From Tautonia marina (lineage in GTDB: Bacteria > Planctomycetota > Planctomycetia > Isosphaerales > Isosphaeraceae): a stretch of 64,000 bases of DNA. The notes beneath the pieces are model-generated. The model saw nothing but the letters and a program-made list of their open reading frames with translations. It was not told the origin of the DNA and searched no databases. The translations under genes were made by a program, and so were the position numbers. The stretch is from positions 85,603 through 149,602 of the forward strand of contig NZ_WEZF01000019.1 in the NCBI RefSeq assembly GCF_009177065.1. The letters run 5' to 3'. Below are positions 45,608 to 53,419 of the stretch, piece after piece (the stretch's first letter is position 1; each line of letters begins with the position of its first letter).

Positions 45608-46393
45608 ATGACACGGAGTCAGACCGGGCCTGCCACGGCTCCACACCAAATATTCGCCGATGGGGGGAGTCAGGGGTGCTTGCTTCTCGTGCCGGGGCTT
45701 CCTCAGTGGTGGAGAGGAGAGCGGTCGAGGGGCTTGGTCTTGCTCGGCTGGTATGGTTCGGCGGTACTGGTGGCGGGGTTCGGCTGGGGATCGGCCGTGG
45801 GCGCGATGTTGCTGGGAGTGGCGTTTCTGGTGCATTGTGCCTCGGTGGCCGATGGGGTCAGGCAGTCGGCCTTTCCGGGGTTTGGGTCCTGGGCTCCCTG
45901 GTACTCGGCGGCGGTGGGGCTGGGGGCCATTGGCTATGTGCCGGCCCTGGTCGTTGCCCTGGAGCTGGCGTATCCGGCCTGGACAGACGACGGGGGCTAT
46001 CTGGTCAATCGTCGGGCCTACGAGCAGCAGGAGCCGAGCCCTGGCCAATGGATCTGGCTCGACCGACCGTCGTCGGAGCGACCGGGGGGGATGGCAAGGG
46101 TTGTGGCCGTGGCGGGCCAGGTCGTTTCCTGGTCGAGTGGTGGCATTCTGGTGGATGGCCGGCGGCTGGCGGTTGATCCGACCCAATGGAGACTGAAGTC
46201 CGGAACCCAGGGGCGCTTTGAGATTCCAGAGCGAGCGTTTCTGGTTGTCTGCGAAGGGCCTCGGCTCTCAACGCATTCCTGGCGGAAGGATGAGCTCTCG
46301 TCGATGGGCCTGGAACTGATTCCGGAGGATTGGGTGGTTGGACGGCCCTGGGCCCGATCGTATCCGATCTGGCAACGTCGGATGCTTGGTTAA
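45608..46393 (+). CDS. Degenerate signal peptidase I-like (S26) membrane protein
   Basis: The product has 261 residues. After a short N-terminus it has three or four hydrophobic segments (GLVLLGWYGSAVLVAGFGWG, AVGAMLLGVAFLVHCASVA, AVGLGAIGYVPALVVALELA). A domain that reads like S26 peptidase follows: YLVNRRAYEQQEPSPGQWIW, MARVVAVAGQVVSWSSGGIL, VDGRRLAVD, IPERAFLVVCEG, LIPEDWVVGRPWARSYP. In active signal peptidases the third box reads KRVxGxPGD, with the catalytic Lys; here it is MARVVAVAGQ with Ala in place of Lys, and no Ser-Met-x-Pro box is present. It is probably catalytically inactive; the role is unknown. The ATG at 45608 has GAGGGA 7 bases upstream. Confidence 0.65.
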   Translation: MTRSQTGPATAPHQIFADGGSQGCLLLVPGLPQWWRGERSRGLVLLGWYGSAVLVAGFGWGSAVGAMLLGVAFLVHCASVADGVRQSAFPGFGSWAPWYSAAVGLGAIGYVPALVVALELAYPAWTDDGGYLVNRRAYEQQEPSPGQWIWLDRPSSERPGGMARVVAVAGQVVSWSSGGILVDGRRLAVDPTQWRLKSGTQGRFEIPERAFLVVCEGPRLSTHSWRKDELSSMGLELIPEDWVVGRPWARSYPIWQRRMLG

Positions 46394-46595
46394 GGGTGGC
46401 GGCTGGTCGGAGGGAACAGGTTCAGTCCGCCTTGCCCCGCACCCAGAAGGGGCAAAACACTTCGGAGCGGTCGAGAGAAGGGATCGTGAGCCTCACGACG
46501 CCATCGGCGCGAAGTGGTGGTCGATTCGCTCGGGAACGTGGCCGACACGCTTCAAAAAAAAAGACAACTACCCCCGACCGAGAGGGCTGGCGTGT

Positions 46596-46604
46596 TGGTA
46601 TAGT
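46596..46604 (+). promoter_or_regulatory. Extended -10 promoter of the HIT-PIN pair
   Basis: TGG-TATAGT (extended -10 with a 5/6 match) lies about 72 bases before the HIT gene start; no clear -35 is present, as is usual for extended -10 promoters. Confidence 0.45.
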
Positions 46605-46676
46605 TGTGAATTGCCCGATCCCGGCCAGTGTCGGTCTGGAGGGTTCGAGCTGAGGCAAGGGGCGGATCCATTCCCA

Positions 46677-47228
46677 ATGCAGCAGATCTGGGCCCCCTGG
46701 CGGGCACAGTATATTGAGCAGGGCCAGACTCCGGAGGGGCAGGCGACCGCCTGTTTCCTTTGCCGAGGGCTGGCGGAGCAGGACGATCGAGCCAATCTGC
46801 TCGTCTGGCGACGACCGCACTCGGCGGTTTACTTGAACCGTTACCCGTATAACAATGGGCACCTCCTGGTTGCTCCCCGTTCGCATCGAGGGCAGCTAGA
46901 AGACCTTCAAGGCGCGGAGTTGTACGAACCCGTCGAGACGATTCGACTGTTGACCGGGGTCCTCGACCGCATGTTCCGACCGGATGGGTACAATGTTGGG
47001 TTGAATCAGGGACGATCGGCCGGGGCGGGTTTGCCCGGTCATCTTCACTGGCACATCGTTCCTCGGTGGGATGGTGACACGAACTTCATGCCTGTCCTCG
47101 GGCAGACCAAGGTGATTATTCAGGGGCTCGTGGAACTGTATGATCGTCTGGTTGTGGAGTTGGTCCGAGAGGGAATGCTTGACGAAACCGCCGGATCGGC
47201 CCGACGGTCTTCTGACGACTCCGGATGA
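46677..47228 (+). CDS. HIT-family nucleotide hydrolase/transferase
   Basis: The protein has 183 residues from the ATG at 46677 (MQQIWAPWRAQYIEQGQ). A CFLC pair (residues 26-29) is followed by DDRANLLVWRRPHSAVYLNR, YPYNNGHLLVAPRSHRGQLE and GLPGHLHWHIVPRWDGDTNF. HLHWHIV (122-128) is the HIT motif H-x-H-x-H, with the middle/last His acting as nucleophile. The arrangement is that of Ap4A phosphorylase-like proteins, which cleave dinucleoside polyphosphates or nucleotidyl adducts in the cytoplasm. A membrane PIN-TRAM gene starts 65 bases downstream in the same direction and may be co-transcribed. A longer upstream frame overlaps nothing recognisable. Confidence 0.9.
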   Translation: MQQIWAPWRAQYIEQGQTPEGQATACFLCRGLAEQDDRANLLVWRRPHSAVYLNRYPYNNGHLLVAPRSHRGQLEDLQGAELYEPVETIRLLTGVLDRMFRPDGYNVGLNQGRSAGAGLPGHLHWHIVPRWDGDTNFMPVLGQTKVIIQGLVELYDRLVVELVREGMLDETAGSARRSSDDSG

Positions 47229-47293
47229 TGACGCGAGACGCGAGACGTAACCCACGGGCGTCGGGCAACTGATTGCCTCGGAGAAATCGGATC

Positions 47294-48355
47294 ATGATGT
47301 TGGTGGCGATTCGAGCAGTCTTCATTCTGGTGGCCGGCGGACTGGCGGCGCGCCTGGCCACGCTTGCGGGAGGTCCTCCCTGGGCCCCTGCGGTTCTCTT
47401 TCCCATTGTCATGGGCGCCGCGGCGATTGTGGTCGTGATCGATGTTCTCACCCCTCGCAAGCGGATTCAGACCATCTCGGCCGTTTACTTCGGTTTGATT
47501 GTCGGCCTGATTCTCAGTTATTTCTTGCAACTCGCCCTACAACCGACGATCGACATGTTTGGGGGAGGGCTGGCCATCGAGATGGTTCAGGCAGTCTTCG
47601 CGCTGGGAACCGTGGCCATCTGTTATATCTGCGTCAGCACCTTACTTCAGACGAAAGACGACTTCCGTTTCGTGATTCCTTATATGGAGTTTTCGAAGGA
47701 GGTCAAGGGGGCCTGCCCGCTGGTACTCGATACCTCGGTCATCATCGACGGCCGGATTGCCGACGTGGCCGAGGCGAGGGTCCTGGATCAACCGCTGGTC
47801 GTCCCTCAGTTCGTGCTTCAAGAATTGCAGGGAATTGCCGATAGCTCGGACAAGCTCCGGCGCAACCGAGGGCGTCGAGGGCTGGACATCCTCAACCGGC
47901 TTCAGAAATCGCCCGAGGTGGAGATCCGGATCTTCGACACCGAGCTGCCCGAGCTGGCCGGCATCCGCGAAGTGGATCAGCGGTTGGTCGTTCTGGCCAA
48001 ACATCTCGACGGCAAGGTGGTCACGAACGACTACAACCTGAACAAGATTGCCCGACTTCAGGGGGTCGAAGTCATCAACCTGAACGACCTGGCCAATGCC
48101 TTGAAGCCGGTTGTCTTGCCTGGCGAATCCCTGACCGTGAAGTTGATCAAGCGCGGTGAGGAACCAGGCCAGGGGGTTGGCTATCTCGATGACGGCACGA
48201 TGGTCGTGGCCGAGCAAGGGATGGGACATCTGGGTGAGATGGTTCGGATCACCGTGACCAGCGTGTTGCAAACCAGTGCCGGCCGCATGATCTTCGGACG
48301 GATGGAAGGGGTGGCGTCGGGGCAGGGACATGGAGCCCACCGGGCGGGTCATTGA
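47294..48355 (+). CDS. Membrane PIN-TRAM domain protein (YacL-like)
   Basis: The product has 353 residues. Four hydrophobic segments cover residues 1-115 (AVFILVAGGLAARLATLAGG, APAVLFPIVMGAAAIVVVID, YFGLIVGLILSYFLQLAL, AVFALGTVAICYICVSTLL). The PIN domain (about 143-265) carries LDTSVIIDGRIADVAEAR, VLQELQGIADSS, RGLDILNRLQ and VVTNDYNLNKIA, giving the acidic metal-binding set (Asp146, Glu177, Asp199, Asp246). The C-terminal TRAM domain (about 274-337) includes PGESLTVKLIKRGEEPGQGV and GMGHLGEMVRITV. This is the arrangement of YacL/PIN-TRAM proteins, probable membrane-bound ribonucleases. I chose the ATG at 47294 (GGAG about 10 bases upstream) over a TTG at 47273. Confidence 0.9.
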   Translation: MMLVAIRAVFILVAGGLAARLATLAGGPPWAPAVLFPIVMGAAAIVVVIDVLTPRKRIQTISAVYFGLIVGLILSYFLQLALQPTIDMFGGGLAIEMVQAVFALGTVAICYICVSTLLQTKDDFRFVIPYMEFSKEVKGACPLVLDTSVIIDGRIADVAEARVLDQPLVVPQFVLQELQGIADSSDKLRRNRGRRGLDILNRLQKSPEVEIRIFDTELPELAGIREVDQRLVVLAKHLDGKVVTNDYNLNKIARLQGVEVINLNDLANALKPVVLPGESLTVKLIKRGEEPGQGVGYLDDGTMVVAEQGMGHLGEMVRITVTSVLQTSAGRMIFGRMEGVASGQGHGAHRAGH

Positions 48356-48426
48356 TCGTACGCCGATTTCCGAGCTGATCAACCCAGCGGCTTGAGCGTG
48401 CGCAGTCTTGCTCAGATACACAAACA

Positions 48427-48466
48427 GGCGGCCGGGCTCGATCGAAAGGGATCGAGCCCGGCCGCC
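48427..48466. terminator. Bidirectional terminator between PIN-TRAM and PPIase genes
   Basis: A perfect 17-bp stem (GGCGGCCGGGCTCGATC with its exact reverse complement) with a GAAAGG loop lies between the convergent PIN-TRAM and PPIase genes, 71 and 60 bases from their stops. It can serve both directions. Confidence 0.85.
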
Positions 48467-48526
48467 CGGAATACTTTGCAGAGGCGTTGATTGCCGACGG
48501 ACTGTGTCAACGCGGAGTCAATCCGA

Positions 48527-49777
48527 TCACTTTGGCTCGGTTGGGTTGACAGCCGGGTTCGGCAGTGCGGGGGCGTCGGGGGCACCGACCGGGCGTTCGA
48601 CGTTCCCTTCGGCATCGACGGGCGACTGCTGCAACGCTCGAAGTTTTTCCTCGGCCCCCGATGGGGGCAGGTCCACGTCTGGCTTGGACATGCGGGCCCG
48701 CCTCACCTCCTCGTCCTTGACCACAACCTCAGCTTCCTGAACGCCGGAGTGCTTGACCTGGCCGGTCAGGTGGTTTTCGACGGCCGCCTGGACGAACAGT
48801 TCTTCCATGACGGTCTTCATCTCGGCCTGGAGCTTGGCCTCGAAGATCGAGGTCTTCACCTGAGCGACGAGGTTTTCATCGTCGGTGTTGTACTCCTGAC
48901 CTTCTTCCACCCGTTCGCGCTGGAAGATGACCCAGGCGGTTTCGTTCACCTGGATCGGGCCGGTGAAGTCACCGTCCTTGGGCTTGTGGGTCGGGTCCTT
49001 GTCTTCCGGGTCGCCATCGACGAGCTGAGCGAAGGCGGCCTCAGAGACGTGCAAGGGGTCGGCGAACCGGGCGATCGGCTGGGCGAGCAAGCCGCCGAGC
49101 ACGCGAGAGTCCTGGTCCATCGAGAGTTCCTGGGCAAGCTTGGCGAAGCCGCCCGGATTTTCTCGAACCCGGTTCCAGACGTCCTTGGCCTTGGCCAGGG
49201 TGTCGACGAGGATCATCCGAACGACGAGCTTCTCGCCGTAAAAGGCCTCGAAGGCCTTCTCGATGTCCTCATCCGTGACCTGAACCCGAGGTTCGGCCAG
49301 CTTGCGGAGCGCGACGCCGGGGAAGGCGATATACTCGGCGTATTGCCGGGGGCTGACATTCCGCTCGCGAGCCAGGGCCCGGAGGAAGTTTTCCCGGTTG
49401 ATGCCGGCTCGGGCGGCGTCTCGATCGATCTCGGCATCGATCTCGGCGGCGGTGACCGTCAGTTGCCGGTTCTTGATCGCCTGGTCGAGCAGGCTCCGCA
49501 TGATCAGGGTATCAAGAACTTCGAGCCCGTGGCGCGAGACACACTCGTCGGCCAGTCGCTGGCGAGAGATAATCTCCCCGTTGACCACGGCGATCGGGTC
49601 ATTCGGGTTCGCCGGCACGGCTCGGGGAACCAGCGTCGGCTGGTTCTGGGGCTGGCCCGCCCTGGTCTCCGGGGCATTGGTTGCTTGCTGGGCCTCGGCG
49701 GCGGTGCCAAGTCCGAAACCCACTTGAATCAGAGCGGCCAGCGCAACGAGCCGCCCTCCTCGGATCCGATCACCCAT
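48527..49777 (-). CDS. Periplasmic peptidyl-prolyl isomerase (SurA/PpiC-like)
   Basis: The product has 416 residues with a signal peptide (VALAALIQVGFGLGTAAEAQ, cleavage expected near residue 30). A SurA-like N-terminal part includes IAVVNGEIISRQRLADECVS and IMRSLLDQAIKNRQLTVTAA. A parvulin-type domain (about 195-310) shows EKLVVRMILVDTLAKAKDVW, GGFAKLAQELSMDQDSRVLG and FADPLHVSEAAFAQLVDGD. The C-terminal tail is Pro-rich and probably disordered. It would fold exported or outer-membrane proteins, functionally related to BamA. AAGGAGGG lies 5 bases before the ATG. The key parvulin residues are partly altered, so isomerase activity is not certain; a pure chaperone is possible. Confidence 0.85.
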   Translation of the reverse strand: MGDRIRGGRLVALAALIQVGFGLGTAAEAQQATNAPETRAGQPQNQPTLVPRAVPANPNDPIAVVNGEIISRQRLADECVSRHGLEVLDTLIMRSLLDQAIKNRQLTVTAAEIDAEIDRDAARAGINRENFLRALARERNVSPRQYAEYIAFPGVALRKLAEPRVQVTDEDIEKAFEAFYGEKLVVRMILVDTLAKAKDVWNRVRENPGGFAKLAQELSMDQDSRVLGGLLAQPIARFADPLHVSEAAFAQLVDGDPEDKDPTHKPKDGDFTGPIQVNETAWVIFQRERVEEGQEYNTDDENLVAQVKTSIFEAKLQAEMKTVMEELFVQAAVENHLTGQVKHSGVQEAEVVVKDEEVRRARMSKPDVDLPPSGAEEKLRALQQSPVDAEGNVERPVGAPDAPALPNPAVNPTEPK

Positions 49778-49969
49778 GTCGTCCCTCCTTGAACTGCTCG
49801 CGCCGGGGAACCTCGACCGCGATCCGGCACGTTCCGGGCGTTACGATAGCCTCCATCCCCCTGCGGTCAACGTCGATTCCAGGCAATCCGACGCACAACC
49901 CGCAAATTTTTTGACGCGAGCCGTGTTCCTCGACCGATCTCGATTCATTGCTTTCGGAGAATCGTCACC

Positions 49970-51817
49970 ATGATAATGCCTCAGCGATTTGCCCTCGTCC
50001 TCCGGGTCTTCCGCTTCGATCCAGGAGCAGGAGATTGCACGGCTCGATCCGACCCTCGGGTGTTGCGGGCCGCGTCCTCTCGGCGAGGGTTGATCGTGAG
50101 CCTCGGGCTCGTGCTGACGACGCTGGTCGCCTCGTCGCCGCTGAAGGCCGAGGAATTCCGGTCGCATGTGGTCGTCTCGCAAGAGGCGAACGCCTCGGAC
50201 GTGGGCCGAGACGTGCTTCGCAACGGAGGCAATGCGATCGACGCGGCGATCGCCACCGCCTTCGCCCTGGCGGTCACGCATCCGGCGGCGGGGAATATCG
50301 GCGGTGGCGGCTTCATCGTCGCCTACCTCGCCGAACGGGATGAGGTGGTCACCGTCGACTTCCGGGAGCGCGCCCCGTTCGCGTCAACCGAGCGCATGTA
50401 TCTGGATGACAGGGACCGTCCCGTCCGCGGCTACCGCGCCGGTCCGAAGGCCGCCGGAGTGCCGGGGACGGTTCGGGGGCTGGCCCTGGCTCACGAACGA
50501 TTCGGCTCCCGGCCCTGGGCCGAGCTGGTTCGCCCGGCGGTGGCTTTGGCGGAGGAGGGGTTCCCTGTGACGGAGACCCTTGCCCGTTCGCTCAACGCCC
50601 AGTTGTTCGTCGATGACGGCGCGGCCGACTTGCTCGACGGCAGTGGCCGAGTCGATCGCCTGGCCGATTTTTCAGCCTCAGTCGCGGCCTTCCGCAAGGC
50701 CGACGGCACCCCCTGGCAGGAAGGGGACCTTCTTCGACAACCCGACCTGGCCGCCACGCTGTCTCGGATCGCCGAGCAAGGCCCCGACGAATTCTACGGC
50801 GGCAAGACCGCCGACCTGATCGTCGCCGCCATGCAGGAGGGCGGGGGCGTGATGACCCGAGAGGATCTCGAATCGTATCGAGCCGTTGTGCGTCCCCCGG
50901 TTCGGGGTCGGTTTCGGGGGTTCGAGGTATACGGCATGGGGCCGCCGTCGTCGGGCGGGATTGTGGTGGTCTTGATGCTCCAGATTCTCGAACGGTTTGA
51001 TCTCGCCGCCGATGGTCCGGATGCTCCCGAGACACTCCACCGGATTACCGAAGCCATGCGGCGTGCCTTCTTCGTGCGGGCGACCCGGATTGCCGATCCC
51101 GACTTCGTCGAGGTCCCGGTCGAGGAGCTGACCTCCCGAGCCTTCGCCGACGAACTGGCCGAGTCGATCGGCCCCGAGGCCACCCCGAGCCAGGACCTGG
51201 CCGACTTCCCGATCGCCGGCCTGGCCGAAGGCTCGAACACGACGCACCTCTCGGTCGTCGATCGCCAGGGGAACGCCGTGGCCCTGACCTACACCCTGGA
51301 ACTCGGCTACGGCTCGAAGGCCGTGGTCCCGGGCGCGGGGTTCTTGCTCAACAATGAGATGGGAGACTTCAACCTCGTCCCAGGTGTCACCTCAACCTCG
51401 GGCCTGATCGGGACGCCGGCGAACCGGATCGCGCCGGGCAAACGGATGCTCAGTTCCATGTCGCCGACGCTCGTCTTGAAGGACGGCAAGCCCCGGCTTG
51501 TCACGGGATCGCCGGGCGGTCGGACGATTCCGAACACGGTGCTCTGGGTCGTCCTGAACGTTCTGGAGTTCGGCCGATCGCCACGAGAGGCGATTGACGC
51601 CCCTCGAACGCACCACGCCTGGTTCCCTGACGTGATCACCCTGGAAGGTCGCTCGTGGCCTGCGGAAACGCTTGACGAGCTCCGCCGCCGCGGCCACCGC
51701 GTGCGATCGACGACCTTGCAGGGGGATGCGCACTCGATCGTCATCGACCCCGAAACCGGGCTCTTGCACGGGGCCAACGACCGCAGACGACAGACCTCGA
51801 AGGCCTCGGGCGACTGA
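49970..51817 (+). CDS. ggt: Gamma-glutamyltransferase (periplasmic)
   Basis: The enzyme cleaves the gamma-glutamyl bond of glutathione and similar compounds. The 615-residue product has a long N-terminal region with a hydrophobic segment (GLIVSLGLVLTTLVASSPLK), so it is probably secreted. SHVVVSQEANASDVGRDVLR, NGGNAIDAAIATAFALAVTH and IGGGGFIVAYL are the usual large-subunit motifs. The autoprocessing site is EGSNTTHLSVVDRQG, with Thr424 as the new N-terminal nucleophile. Downstream, TPANRIAPGKRMLSSMSPTL and GSPGGRTIPNTVLWV are conserved. The length agrees with the family (E. coli 580 residues). The start at 49970 has GGAGA about 10 bases upstream. Confidence 0.95.
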   Translation: MIMPQRFALVLRVFRFDPGAGDCTARSDPRVLRAASSRRGLIVSLGLVLTTLVASSPLKAEEFRSHVVVSQEANASDVGRDVLRNGGNAIDAAIATAFALAVTHPAAGNIGGGGFIVAYLAERDEVVTVDFRERAPFASTERMYLDDRDRPVRGYRAGPKAAGVPGTVRGLALAHERFGSRPWAELVRPAVALAEEGFPVTETLARSLNAQLFVDDGAADLLDGSGRVDRLADFSASVAAFRKADGTPWQEGDLLRQPDLAATLSRIAEQGPDEFYGGKTADLIVAAMQEGGGVMTREDLESYRAVVRPPVRGRFRGFEVYGMGPPSSGGIVVVLMLQILERFDLAADGPDAPETLHRITEAMRRAFFVRATRIADPDFVEVPVEELTSRAFADELAESIGPEATPSQDLADFPIAGLAEGSNTTHLSVVDRQGNAVALTYTLELGYGSKAVVPGAGFLLNNEMGDFNLVPGVTSTSGLIGTPANRIAPGKRMLSSMSPTLVLKDGKPRLVTGSPGGRTIPNTVLWVVLNVLEFGRSPREAIDAPRTHHAWFPDVITLEGRSWPAETLDELRRRGHRVRSTTLQGDAHSIVIDPETGLLHGANDRRRQTSKASGD

Positions 51818-52027
51818 GTCCTAGCCCCTTCGGAGTCTGCCGAAGACGGCAATCCCGCGAAAAAGACTGCCGGGGCGCAGCCAGATTGCAATTTTTCCTG
51901 TATATTTCGGGCCAGAGCGTCGATCTGGTTCGGCAGGAGCGTCGTTTGAGCCTCCCCAATGCGGGTCGGGGCCACCAGGAGCGCTCCCACACGGTATTCG
52001 CACATCGATCAGGAGGGGATGCGACCC

Positions 52028-52414
52028 ATGGCCGCGAAGAAAGCTGCCCCCAAGGCCGCGCCTGCAAAGGCCGAAGCCGCTTCGGCCAAGCCCAAGGCCC
52101 GGCCGATGACCAAGAACGAACTCTACACGGCCCTGTCCGAGAAGACCGGCCTGGCCAAGAAGGACGTGGCCAATCTCTTCGAGCAGCTCGACGAGCTGGT
52201 CCGCGTCTCGCTGACCAAGCGAGGCGGGCCGAAGCAGTTCGTCCTGCCCGGCATGCTCAAGATCCGCCTGGCCGAGAAGAAGGCCACGCCCGCCAAGAAG
52301 GGTCGCAACCCCCAGACCGGCGAGATCATCGACATCCCCGCCAAGCCCAAGCGGAACACCGTCAAGGTCACCCCGCTGAAGGCCCTCAAGGATGCCGTCC
52401 TGACCGGCAAGTAA
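52028..52414 (+). CDS. HU-family DNA-binding protein with Lys/Ala N-terminal tail
   Basis: The protein has 128 residues. Residues 1-26 are a histone-like Lys/Ala/Pro tail (AAKKAAPKAAPAKAEAASAK). The HU fold follows (about 27-122): MTKNELYTALSEKTGLAKKD, NLFEQLDELVRVSLTKRGGP, GMLKIRLAEKKATPAKKGRN and the DNA-intercalating arm with GRNPQTGEIIDIPAK. It binds and bends DNA as a nucleoid protein. A strong AGGAGG at 52011-52016 lies 11 bases before the chosen ATG; an ATG at 52019 is only 2 bases from it and is less suitable. A TATATT box lies near 51901. It is followed by a hairpin terminator. Confidence 0.88.
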   Translation: MAAKKAAPKAAPAKAEAASAKPKARPMTKNELYTALSEKTGLAKKDVANLFEQLDELVRVSLTKRGGPKQFVLPGMLKIRLAEKKATPAKKGRNPQTGEIIDIPAKPKRNTVKVTPLKALKDAVLTGK

Positions 52415-52426
52415 TCCGGGATCACC

Positions 52427-52462
52427 GAGGAGGAGGTCGAGCCGTGCCTGGCCCTCCTCCTC
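52427..52462 (+). terminator. Hairpin after the HU-like gene
   Basis: A perfect 10-bp stem (GAGGAGGAGG / CCTCCTCCTC) with a 16-base loop, extended by outer CACC/GGTG after a bulge, lies 12 bases after the stop. It has no T run. Confidence 0.55.
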
Positions 52463-52528
52463 CCAGTCGGTGAGTCGTTGCCGTCTTTGCGATCGCCCCG
52501 ACCTCATTGCGACCGACGGACTTCCTCG

Positions 52529-52900
52529 ATGGACACCTCCTCTCCGCCTCGAACCGGCCCCGGGTATCTCATCCGACGCCTTGACGAGGCGCCCACGGTT
52601 CCTTGCCCATGCGGTCAGAGCACCCGCCTCTTGACCTTCGAGGACGCCTCGCCCGCCAACTTCCACGTCACCTTCATCACCGATTCGGTCAAGCACTATC
52701 ACGCCCGCTGCACCGAACTGTATTACATCCTTGAAGGGACTGGAGAACTGGAGCTGAACAACGATCGCGTCGCCGTGGAACCGGGGATGCTCATCCTCAT
52801 TGAGCCGTACACCCGCCATCGCCTTCGCAGCGAAGACGGTGTTCGAACCCTGGTCCTCGGCATTCCTGCCTGGCACCCCGACGACGAATACTTCGATTAA
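52529..52900 (+). CDS. Small cupin-domain protein
   Basis: The product has 123 residues from the ATG at 52529. It shows the cupin metal site: SVKHYHARCTELYYILEGTG (H-x-H...E) and EPGMLILIEPYTRHRLRSED (P-G...H), followed by RTLVLGIPAWHPDDEYFD. One conserved beta-barrel is present, with His-His-Glu-His as likely metal ligands. Cupins of this size act as isomerases, dioxygenases or sugar-binding proteins; the substrate cannot be inferred. A CPCGQSTRL segment near the N-terminus has two Cys (residues 26 and 28). It precedes tRNA-Leu by 20 bases in the same direction. Confidence 0.82.
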   Translation: MDTSSPPRTGPGYLIRRLDEAPTVPCPCGQSTRLLTFEDASPANFHVTFITDSVKHYHARCTELYYILEGTGELELNNDRVAVEPGMLILIEPYTRHRLRSEDGVRTLVLGIPAWHPDDEYFD

Positions 52901-52920
52901 TCCCCGCTCTTGCACCCATT

Positions 52921-53005
52921 GCCGGCGTGGCGGAATGGCAGACGCAGAGGACTTAAAATCCTCCGGAGGGAAACCTCCGTGTGGGTTCGACTCCCACCGC
53001 CGGCA
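52921..53005 (+). tRNA. tRNA-Leu (anticodon UAA)
   Basis: The 85-base gene has the acceptor pair GCCGGCG/CGCCGGC and an anticodon stem GAGGA/TCCTC with loop CTTAAAA (anticodon TAA). The long variable arm is of the class II type (CGGAGGGAAACCTCCG), and the T arm is GTGGG-TTCGACT-CCCAC. The discriminator is A; the CCA end is not encoded. Confidence 0.96.
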
Positions 53006-53419
53006 CTCATCTCGATCGAGAAAACCCTGGCCGGTTCGCACGATCCGGCATGAGGGCGGAAACGCTCTGAAATCGAGGCGTTCGCGTGTCCTGGTGATCA
53101 GGACGTCTCGCTGCAAGAACGCGATTTGTGGGATGGGGATCACAATCCGGTTGGTCCCCGTCTGCGTCGTCACCAATACGGGTTGGACTGAAGTGCCGGA
53201 AGTGTGACGCGAGGAATGCAGGAATCGGGACGATTCTGCCGACAACATCAGTATGTCGTTCGGGAACGTACCCGGTCCTGGTGAGCGTGCTTTCCCGTGA
53301 GACCCGGTCGGAGTCGCGGAGGTCGTCTCGACCTCAAGCGCTCTGATCCGTTTGCTCTCTGCGGTCGATCTCGCGTCTCGTGTCCCGATCCGAGGGTGGC
53401 CCTCGCCATCGAATCACTC
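53006..53419. other. Intergenic region between tRNA-Leu and the TolC-like gene
   Basis: The 414 bases should hold the promoter of the TolC-like gene. I see no clear promoter, hairpin or gene. Confidence 0.4.

Noticed and set aside
51878..51906. Possible promoter before the HU-like gene (TATATT at 51901)
   Set aside because: The -10 box is good, but no -35 hexamer lies at a proper distance; noted in the gene entry only.
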